64,000 nucleotides of DNA from Isoetes taiwanensis (lineage: Eukaryota; Streptophyta; Lycopodiopsida; Isoetales; Isoetaceae), in assembly GCA_021234155.1 (NCBI GenBank), contig JAJEKV010000066.1, forward strand, positions 6,608,800 through 6,672,799. The letters run 5' to 3'. A model generated the notes under the pieces. The model was not told the DNA's origin. It made no database searches and was given only the letters and a program-made list of their open reading frames with translations. Positions within the stretch are counted from its first letter, which is position 1. Each line of letters opens with the position of its first letter. A program made the translations under genes and the position numbers. Shown piece by piece: positions 55,380 through 64,000 of this stretch.

Positions 55380-57830
55380 TAAGCACAACCAGACATATTT
55401 TCTCCAACATCTTTTGTTTTATGTGTTATGTTTTTCCAACATCTTTTGTTTGTTGTATTGTATTCACGGTATTCTATCCATTTCAACTTTGCAGGAATGG
55501 AACATAAAAGAAAGCGCATGCTTATGCAAGCAAAAGAAGGAGGGGGGGCAAAAAAGAAAAAATCCCATTCTTGAATCAATAGATACAAAATATACATATG
55601 TAAACTGATAACATACAGTAAAATATTTACAATCTTACGAGGCAATTAAGAAATAATGTTCATTTAACAAAGGGGTTGCAACTGCACAGTAAAAATTAAT
55701 TAAAGGTATGTTTACGTTGTAGTTGGGTAAGCCGGGACAATTTTACAAGGGCTTTTTACAAAGGAGGCATAGTTGCATATAAAAGGTCGCGAATCGAGTT
55801 GATCTATCTACATGATGGAGCAAGAAGTTGCATTCTCGTCACTAAACATGGTAGTAAGGGAGTCATCAACAACAGGGCGACTGTTATGGTCATATCCATA
55901 GTCATGATCATAAGGCAGAACCTGGTTATAGCTATAACTGGACGTACGGCCATAACCATAGTTATAGTCAGAATCAATATGTTTATGGCTACCTCTGTAG
56001 TAGGAAGTTATAGCAGAGTCGCCTTCTTTGAACACGTGAGTAACAATGCTATCAAATGGCGATAAATGCTATAACGGCCGCTATACCGTAACACCACATG
56101 CCGGCATTTTTGACACTTTTCTCGACCTCCTCCTTCAAGATTTTTTTACTTGCCTTTGCATAGCCCGCTACAAGCATACTCCTCCTTCTCGGTAGTATAT
56201 ATCCAATCTAATACACCCCTCAAAACACCACAAAATTACACATGAGATATCTCAGAATAAACTAACATAGCAAGTAAGAAAATAAATCTTCAAAGTTACA
56301 TCATGTGGTTATATCTAACCGTATTTTACCTCTCATTTTCTCAAGTGCTTTTCGAACCTTCTTTTCATGCTTGGGAGTGGGCATTTGCACCAACATCTCT
56401 ACCACCGCAAAATTTCAAGATATAAAAGTAAGCATTTTGTAAATCGGAATTCATTTTATTCATTATACATATGAGATATTTAAGTAGAGGGTTACCTCAC
56501 CGACGCTTAGAAATACCCATCTTCTTGAGCTCTTGAGCATACACTGAAAAATATCACCTCTATATAACCATTCATATATGTTATAAAAAATAAATATATA
56601 TTATATAAGTATCTAACAATAATATATTTCCCTAAAATGTGGAAGACCCTTGAATTTCGCTCTATGTCCTCCCCTTTGCGGGGCTTTTGTTTTAACTGTG
56701 GATCTCATCTGTCTCAAGGAAAACTCCAAGATTGTTCTATAGTCTATCTATAATAAAATGGTTCGTCAAGAGGAAGCCTCTAGGACTTTTCTACTCTTGG
56801 CGAATAAAATTGCATTGACAATTGTATGCTTGACGCTTGGCTTGGGCCCCATAGTGGTTATTTAAAGTTTAACTCGTGACTAAGCCCCTTGCCCATGCCT
56901 TTGGAGAGCATACCCTATCCAATATTTAATGTTGAGTTTTTGGACACACAAATACAAGTTGCCCTTCATTATCTATTCAAGATGTTCCTCTCCTAAGTGG
57001 TTTGAATCCTATGGTTTTGGATGATGTCGTAACTTATAATTTAACCTATAGCTGGATATAGACGACACCTTATGGAAGACTCTCTTCTATTATTCTATAA
57101 CCCTGTTAATTTGTCTTCTTCTATGATTAGACTAGAACCTATTCATATTGGCAAAATATAGAAGTTAATAAAGTATATTAGCAAATTAAACATGGCATTA
57201 ATCTGACTTTTGAAATTAAATATCAAAGATAGTGTTCCATATTTAACTTCTACCTTTTGTTTCAATAAAGCACTCCATCTCTTTATCAAACTAACAGTTT
57301 TCGGTTGAAGTAGACTCATATATGGATATGCTAGAATTGCAAGAAGGTATGACCTGCCCATAGGATGAGACAAGCCTGCTTAAAAGCTAAATAATAACTG
57401 GAACTCTTGATAAGTTCATTGTCATGTTAATCAACTTGCGTCTTGTATCCTCTGCAATGTCAGATATATCTTGGCATCTCTCACGAATACTTTTTGCATT
57501 TTCATTTTTTATAATCTATGTTGTATTTTTATTTGTATACACAACATGTATATACAAGTACTGACCGACGTTCCCCACTGAGGAGAAGCTGCCACACCCA
57601 CACATTTTGTTTGCACTGCGATAAACAGTATTCGTCCACTAATAGCCGAACTAGAGCAAAACATATCTACGTGCATGTAATTCCAAATGTGAAGGACTTA
57701 TTAAATTCCACATTTGTTTGCAAACGCTACCAAGTTGGCCCACTAATAGCTTGACTAGAGTAAATCATATCTTGGTGATGTGCATGTAATTCTAAATGTG
57801 AAGGACTTCTTAAATTCCTGTCAACCATTA
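55380..57830. repeat. Segmental duplication, copy 2 (partner 44750-47160)
   Basis: See copy 1 for the shared landmarks. This copy is more decayed in its exons. Where copy 1 has CAG or CTG, this copy often has CG, CCG or CGG. Confidence 0.75.
55808..56520 (-). pseudogene. HMA/CaaX protein, copy 2, inactivated
   Basis: Same exon plan as copy 1: exon 1 at 56520-56496 (25 bp against 27, so frameshifted to MGISKRR-stop), exon 2 at about 56405-56330 (VVEMLVQMPTPKHEKKVRKA preserved) and exon 3 at about 56217-55808. The acceptor before exon 2 reads TTTTGCGG where copy 1 has TTTGCAGG, so the AG is lost. The last 76 codons are open and keep the YNYGYGRTSSYSYNQ segment and the CSIM end. Exon 3 is shifted around 56040-56110. 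The CaaX end and tail are almost identical to copy 1, so divergence is recent. Confidence 0.75.
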
Positions 57831-57879
57831 TTTGACACGCACACCCCACTCCAGTCTATCCTGACAGATTCGATCTTAG

Positions 57880-58140
57880 TATAGCCCACGCTCATGACGC
57901 ATTCAAAGAACCTGTCGAACATGTCTTTCATGCTCCTGGAGAGTCTTCGATAGATTAGAATATTATCTAGCTATATGATGACAAAAAGTCCAATCTCTAA
58001 AGACATTGGTTTGCCATATGCTAAAAGACTGCCTGGGCATTGATAAGCCCAAAAGGCATAACCATGTACTCGAAATGAAAATACCAAGTGCGAAACGTTA
58101 TCCTCCATTCATCTCCTTCACGAATCTGATAAACTTATTG
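57880..58140 (-). pseudogene. Ty3/gypsy reverse transcriptase fragment
   Basis: Minus strand reads [20 protein letters not shown] followed by AQAVF, a TAG, and HMANQ. This is the gypsy RT block 'KTAFRTryghfEylVMPFGLtNAPatFQhmmN'. The TAG sits where Gln is expected (CAG to TAG), a typical cytosine-deamination stop. Past another frame change comes KTLQEHERHVRQVL ('s..eH..HV..vL'). The upstream part is cut off by an AGAAT microsatellite at 58147-58175. Confidence 0.75.
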
Positions 58141-58146
58141 GCATCA

Positions 58147-58175
58147 CATAGAATAGAATAGAATAGAATAGAATA
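58147..58175. repeat. (AGAAT)n microsatellite
   Basis: Six near-perfect AGAAT units at the end of the gypsy fragment. Confidence 0.9.
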
Positions 58176-58189
58176 TGCTTTTTAGCGTC

Positions 58190-61100
58190 CACGGAGACCA
58201 ATTGGCCTACGGGACCCAAACAAAAGAGAGCAAAGCAGTCGTGACATCGACACGATCAAAAACTCACCAAGGGTTTTCGAGGGAAAACCTTAGCAAGATA
58301 AGTATGCCGGCACGAAAGCAATTGGTAAACTAATATGGACCTTACAAAAGTTCAAGCAACTCAGAATAAAAGATATAGGATATCACTTTGGCACAAGAAC
58401 ACAATAGTTGACAACAAGATGCAGAGAATTAACTTTCTTCTTCATGAATAAGATAAATGCTCCAGCCAGTAAGACCAAGAATATTGAATAAAATATGTGG
58501 CCAAGTTCTTCCAATACATGCATGCGTAACCTCCAATTCAGCTTGGTGATTGGCTATATATCTGAAAGCATATCATGGTGTCGCTCTCGATTGTAGATCA
58601 ATATGACAATCATAGGGACGATGCTCTAAAAATCGCAGCTATAGTTTCAACTTTATCAAAACATCAAGGGTTCTTGTATTTATCCGAGGTACTAGAGTGT
58701 AAATCATTAGCTATATGGTTCATTGATGGGTGGACGTAGATAAATCTTGAATTTGGTAGCTTTTATGAACTCGTAGAGATAGATCCTCGAGATGCAAAAC
58801 TAAAAGTATGGTATGGCTTAAGTCAAATTGAAGCAAGAGCTTGAGCAACAATAGGATCAATAACAAGAAGAGAAATTGAAACATGAACATAAGCATCATA
58901 TCGATCGATCGGATCATCGATCGTGAGCGTGAGCAGAGCAGAACTAGAATTGAGGCTCAAATAGAGACTATAATAGGAACAGAGATAGAAACTGGGATTG
59001 AATCGTAGGCAAGAGAGAATGAATGAACTGAATAGATATTAGCTCTGAGCAGGACTAAAGACAAATTGGAACTAGGGCTAGGACCGTGAAACAAGAATGA
59101 TCTAGAGTGCCGCCAATCAGAGGTTATATAGCTCGAGTCAAGGCAGATCAAAAGATGTCGCGGCATGCAAAGCTTGGTAATAGATTGAAGGAAATTTTGC
59201 CAAATAAAACCCTAAGGGATGCAATACATTCTTTGACCGGGCTTAAGAGGAAATATCACGCCCATCGATCACATCAACACCCAAGATGCTCAAGCTTGAA
59301 TTGTGTGCTTAAAAAGCAAATGCCCTATCTATGAAACAAGCATTTGCCCCTCAATTATGTTGTGTCAAAGCATCTAATTTTGTTCCCGGGATTCACCTCT
59401 ATTATAGGTATATATGCCATGTATGCTCCTTAGGTTGCCAAAAACTCATTGTATACCTACAATAGCCCATATGAAAAAACCCTTTGTATACGACTACATT
59501 GTTTGTAAAAAGAATGCAGCCCATATCATATAATTACTTGCCTAAAACACTTTTACTTGACAACCCTTCCATACATATATGGTATCTCTATTATTTTATA
59601 TATATAACATATATTATCATAGTCATATCATATTATCACGGAATCCCCAATAGTAGAAGCACACAAAATGACGGACCCTTTATAGTATGAATAATGGAAT
59701 TGAACACCGACACCATCACACTCCCTTTGGTATCCGCATTTACATTCAAACTATAAAACCTTTATTTATTTTTCTTACGATACTGCATCGTAGAGGCAAT
59801 AAAACCCATTTGGTGCACTCCACATGTTTCATACTCCATAATCTAGGTGAACCCCCGGATTTTGCCGCTTCAATCCAACTATACCAAAATAAAAACGCTA
59901 TGGAGCTTAACCAAAGGAATAACATCTTCCAACAAATTTCAACGAAAAATGTCAATCACCATCGAGAGACTCTTACAACTCGATCGTCACGACATTTCCC
60001 ATCAAGCTAGATTGCTTGATTAAAACCACAAACGGTGGTGTCCCAAACCTCCGTAAAAACACGACATTGGCCTCCTTTTGGTGCCGCTTAATCAGGGACA
60101 AAGCAAAGGACCCCCAAAAACTAAAGGATCCACTTGCATTGGTATTCGATAATTGGCTTCAAAAAGATGTGATTGTAGGAATGCGCAAGAAGCAGAGGGA
60201 CTATAGGTGTGTGTATTCCCAAAATTAAGGGCTAATATTGGACCTTTGAAGCTCATGCTTACATTTGAATAGGCGATTATCGCACTAAACAGTTGAACTT
60301 AATAACGTTTTTGAGGGTTTTGACATCATCCACGGTCGAAACAAATCTCTCGCCATATCTCAAGTCCTTCACGTAAGGGCAATATCATTCAAGGCAATAT
60401 CTACAAAATCTTTCAAAATTCAGATGCATAAATAGAGGCTAGACGAGATCCTTACCGAGGTTAACAAGTTTGGTAACCATTGTAATGACAATCGTCTCCA
60501 AAACAACCTCAAACTTAGCAATGAATGTTGCATAACTCCCACAACTATGGGGTTTTTTTATTAGCACCGGTGCAAACAAGCTTAGGGTTTGTCATGCAAG
60601 GAGAGAACCAATCAAACCAAACCGGCCTTGCCTCACAAATATCTATGCATGAAGTTGAATATCTAGTCCGATCCGGTTCAAAAACCCCGAGCTTAGATCA
60701 AGTGCCATCTTAGGCTCAAGCCCTTGGTAATGACCCCAATACTAGGGTATGGCATGCTAGACCTCTTTAAGTTCTTTTATTCTCAAGCCGCAACCTCTCA
60801 AGCACTTGAGCAAGCTACTCCACCTAATGCATTAGGATCCCCATAACTAATATAGATGTTTCACCTCAAGAAAATTTTGTATAAATGACTAATAGACAAC
60901 AATCTTGGAGGTTTCAAGACCAACAAAGATCGAATGGTTAGGAGAAAAGCCATATGAGAGGACCATAGAGCGAGATTGACAAAGGGGGTAGGAGAAAAGA
61001 TACATGAGATGACCATAGAGCTATTGTGGAGTTGGAGCGGATAGATGAAACATTCAAAAAATACAACAAAGAAAGCGTGATCCATCGCCATAATATCTTA

Positions 61101-63060
61101 GTCACCAAATAAATCTACTCAAAAAGTAGAAACAAGGAGTAAGGGTAACATGCTTTGGCTAACATATTTGTAGAAGACCATTTGGGAGTGATATACATCT
61201 TGAGGGTTAGGATGCGAGCAAGACATGCAGCACAGTTACACCAAGATGACTTTTACTGACATGAGTTTAGGAAGAACATGCATATACTTGTATCAAACAA
61301 AAAGAAACATGGTCAACATGGATTTGTTCTTTGATTTTGGAAGACACTGCATTTTGCCCTTGAGCTTCTAGGGTCCGTTGATTGTCCAAGAAGTTCCCAG
61401 TCTTTACTTAGATAAGTTGTGTTCGAAGTTTGAGTTTGGAAGGTTGTATCAGAGTCATGTGAAAAAATGAAATTACAATCGTGTGGAGCCCAAAAGCTTT
61501 AAGCATGAATAGAAGCATAAGAGCAATGAAAAGACATGAATGAATCCACAAAATTTTCATGGCCACTTGTTGCATAATATCCCCACAATACCATCCAATG
61601 TGTCAATATAATGGAAACAACTCGGATGGTGCTTGAAGGCATTGATTCATGGTTGTGCATGGATTCCAATATCACCAAAAACTATACGGGTGTAAGGCAA
61701 TTAGAAGGAAAATACTAATGATCCAAGTCTATAATTACATAGCCAGTGTTTTTACTCCCACGCTCAAGATAATTCAGCAAGCGTGTCAAAATGGAGAGGA
61801 AAAAGGCATAAATTACTTCCTAAAGTACACCCAATGCGTGATTCAAATTCTCATTGATGCTCGTAGCAACTTCTAGAATAAATGAGCACTAACAGAACAA
61901 TTGTGAGCTGCCCACCTACATATATGCATACCGAGGCAATGCATTACTATTTCATAGAGGCGTATTCAAATTCTTAATAAAGTGTTCAAAGTAACTTCTA
62001 GAATGAATAAATAGACAATTGTGAGTTGTACAATTACATACATGTATACTAACGCCGCACTTGGTGGGCGACTTCGGGCTCACGCCGCGGCGCCACCTTG
62101 TCCGGGCGCGAGTCGCCGTAACATTCTTCGATGGACTCCTCGTGAGGAGGATTCCTTTGGCGTAATAAACGCTGCCTTCAAATTACGAAAAGCAATGATC
62201 CTTGTAGCTAGAAGCTCTATTATATGAGCTCAATCGAAAAACCTCGATTTCAAGAGAAAGCTCGCTACGCAATGGAGCTTTGGTGTTAAAATGTCAAAAT
62301 ACCGACGATACAAGCTCAGATAAAGCAAAATCCGACTAATGTGATTTTGTGGCCATCAACAAGAATCGCTTTTCTCGCTTTGCAAAAGACGGATTCAACA
62401 TGCCAAATCAGCATTACATAGAAATTTTGGTTCACATGCAAGAAATCAGCTAATACTCGTGCCATGTCATTGATTCTAGGAAGTCACGAACAGGATTCAA
62501 TTGTCGAGCCTTCTCCATGTAAATGGCTGATGTGATCTCGCCGCTCAAAGACAGGCGCCAGGTATTCAGCCCCGCAAAAAAAATCTTCATGTGATCGCCA
62601 CATATGAGTGGGGCATGCAAAATGAAAGGGAAAAAAATGAATGGCGATGGTTGTGCATAGCGGCCGCTCCACAAAAAAGTATGGACAATTACGCCTGATA
62701 AAATGCGCCAAATTTTACAGTAATTTGAAGGCGGGCGTTTATTACGTATTACTATTCCATAGACACGTATGTAGGCTCGAAGATGTATTTACATTATCTA
62801 CGTGGAGACTAGTAAGATCACCACGTCATATGTCCCACAGTTGTGACACGAGGGAGATTTTTTATTCCTAGACCTTCGCATACACCAGTTAAATGTGACA
62901 CGTATATAGGATGAACATTACCTTATAGAATTACTTTTAGGCCGAATGGGCCACCAAAGTCCCATCATATTTTATTATTTCGAAGAGGCTTTTACTCAGG
63001 AATAGCCACCTTGGAGATAATCTTGTCAGGGCGTTCACCGCCATTTGGTCTTGTATTTTA
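58190..63060. other. About 4.9 kb with no recognisable gene
   Basis: Many short frames, all under about 110 codons and without known motifs (for example plus 59687-60010, 60016-60228, 60525-60713). Local features are AT-rich tracts near 59590-59640 and a GC-rich island at about 62050-62115. Parts probably derive from old transposons. I cannot assign any. Confidence 0.4.
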
Positions 63061-63070
63061 GTGCCCAGGT

Positions 63071-63079
63071 TATAAATAG
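63071..63079 (+). promoter_or_regulatory. TATA box of HMA copy 3
   Basis: TATAAATAG lies 85 bp upstream of the HMA start codon at 63164, a usual distance given a short 5' UTR. Confidence 0.5.
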
Positions 63080-63163
63080 GGATAGAAGGAGGGCTGATAG
63101 TTGCAAAATTTTGAAGGATCGAGTTGAGCATTGAGGAAAGAAGACGCTGCTGCAAAACAAAAA

Positions 63164-63713
63164 ATGGCTATCAAACACGCTGCGGTATGTAATGTGTGAC
63201 GGATCAATCCTGGCGGTTGATACGATGCTAAATCTGCTCACCATTCTGGGGCGTAATGTGTGCAGGTTGTGGAGATGGCGGTGGAAATGCCGACGCAGAA
63301 ACACGAGCGTAAGATCCGCAAGCTGCTCAAGGGCATACGGGGTGTACATTCCGTGGAGGTGGACTTTCTGCGGCAGAAAGTGAGCGTAACGGGCCGCGTC
63401 GACCCCAACAAGATTCTGAAGAAAGTGAAGGAGGTGTCCCCGAATGCGGATTTTGGCGCTGGCAGTTTGGCGGAAATTTTAGCGCCTACGGCCCCTATCA
63501 GGACGTCGTGCCTTCTTTGGCGATTCCGCTAATTATAGCCATGAAGGCAAGCGCCGGAAGAAGAAAAAGGAGGAGGATTTGTACTACGATAGCTATGGCC
63601 GCCCCTGTTTACGACCCTGATTATGCCTCCGAACGCCCCCTCCTGACGACGGTGTTACCACCATTTTAGCGACGAGAATCCTAACGCTTGCTCTGTTATG
63701 TAAATATTGTAAG
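63164..63713 (+). pseudogene. HMA/CaaX protein, copy 3 (divergent, opposite strand), frameshifted as read
   Basis: Exon 1 63164-63184 (MAIKHAA), donor GTATGT, acceptor CAG at 63263-63265, then one long exon: VVEMAVEMPTQKHERKIRKL, LLKGIRGVHSVEVDFLRQKV, SVTGRVDPNKILKKVKEVSP. As in the other copies, the CxxC metal-binding loop is absent (MPTQKH). After NAD the frame is lost at a T run; continuing in other frames gives FWRWQFGGNFSAYGPY, GDSANYSHEGKRRKKKKEED and finally FSDENPNACSVM-stop at 63713, matching the CaaX end of copies 1 and 2. At least three single-base losses, at or near homopolymers, are needed. Its exon 2 lacks the intron that splits exons 2 and 3 in the other copies. It may be a working gene with sequence errors. 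Confidence 0.65.
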
Positions 63714-64000
63714 TAAACACGTTCTAGCCTTACCCATCTGGCTTCAAAACGTTGCTGTAAATATTTTTGGCGAAATGTTACGTAACATACCATGTTTTTT
63801 TCTAAGTGGTCTATTACAAAGCATAGATATTGCATCTCCAATATGCACAGTTTGTTTTTCTAATTTTTACAAAGCAAATTTACGATGAGCCCAACCATGG
63901 GAAAGTGTAAACATAGAAGAGATAGTAGAAATATGTCCCACTGTATGGCTGCAGTTTTAACAAACATATGTTTGTATTTTACTTTGAATTTCGTAGCAAT
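63714..64000. other. 3' flank of HMA copy 3
   Basis: AT-rich, probable 3' UTR and downstream sequence; nothing further recognised. Confidence 0.4.

Overview
This is a plant nuclear window from a large, repeat-rich genome. The signs are PLS-type PPR gene remains with a plant E/E+ tail, a CER1-like wax-synthesis fragment, HMA proteins ending in a prenylation box, GT-AG introns of 70-90 bp, and copia, gypsy, LINE, hAT, TRIM and tRNA-SINE remnants. A fern or gymnosperm fits the density of decayed elements, but nothing here fixes the species. Most of the window does not code. I see no rRNA gene, no intact tRNA gene, no CRISPR array and no bacterial-style operon.

Layout. 0-5.4 kb: decayed transposon sequence with a broken FCP1-like HAD domain (2.2-2.8 kb) and a 428-bp tandem duplication, each unit carrying a tRNA-derived SINE. 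5.4-9.6 kb: a long pyrimidine-rich, A-poor stretch with a strong hairpin, an array of CTCGG/CCGAG stem-loops and a 39-bp direct repeat. 10.0-13.5 kb: plus-strand fragments of unrelated genes side by side (a possible PCNA-binding N-terminus, a PPR gene, APC7-like TPR exons, XPC/Rad4 exons), a pattern expected from gene capture by a Helitron or Pack-type element. 14.0-14.7 kb: a 646-bp insertion flanked by a 16-bp duplication. 16.3-22.6 kb: a non-autonomous LTR element with 329-bp LTRs and a nested foldback-like inverted repeat built from 29-bp palindromic units. 26.3-28.9 kb: hAT transposase pseudogene, minus strand. 30.8-34.8 kb: a SET-domain exon, a CER1/CER3-like four-exon fragment (minus) and a coiled-coil RING-H2 gene (plus) interrupted by frameshifts and a (CAC)n tract of about 440 bp.

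34.8-41.5 kb may be one large composite transposon. Its plus strand holds an FCP1-like HAD domain followed by an Ulp1 (C48) protease, and its convergent minus strand holds a DDE-like protein with SDGA-QFK and HGKG-HDG motifs. The HAD domain resembles the one at 2.2-2.8 kb. 42.2-43.8 kb: an unrecognised gene interrupted by a complete 419-bp TRIM retrotransposon with 5-bp target-site duplications. 44.7-47.2 and 55.4-57.8 kb form a segmental duplication; each copy has an HMA gene lacking the CxxC metal site. The first copy looks intact and the second is broken. A third, more distant HMA gene lies at 63.2-63.7 kb on the other strand. Between them are copia, LINE and gypsy remnants, another SINE and several tandem repeats.

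The best candidate for an intact gene is the HMA/CaaX gene at 45.3-46.0 kb. Most other coding stretches carry frameshifts or stops. Duplicate copies differ repeatedly where one has CAG or CTG and the other has CG, CCG or CGG. This could be real decay or a systematic read-consensus error, and it limits how firmly any pseudogene call can be made.
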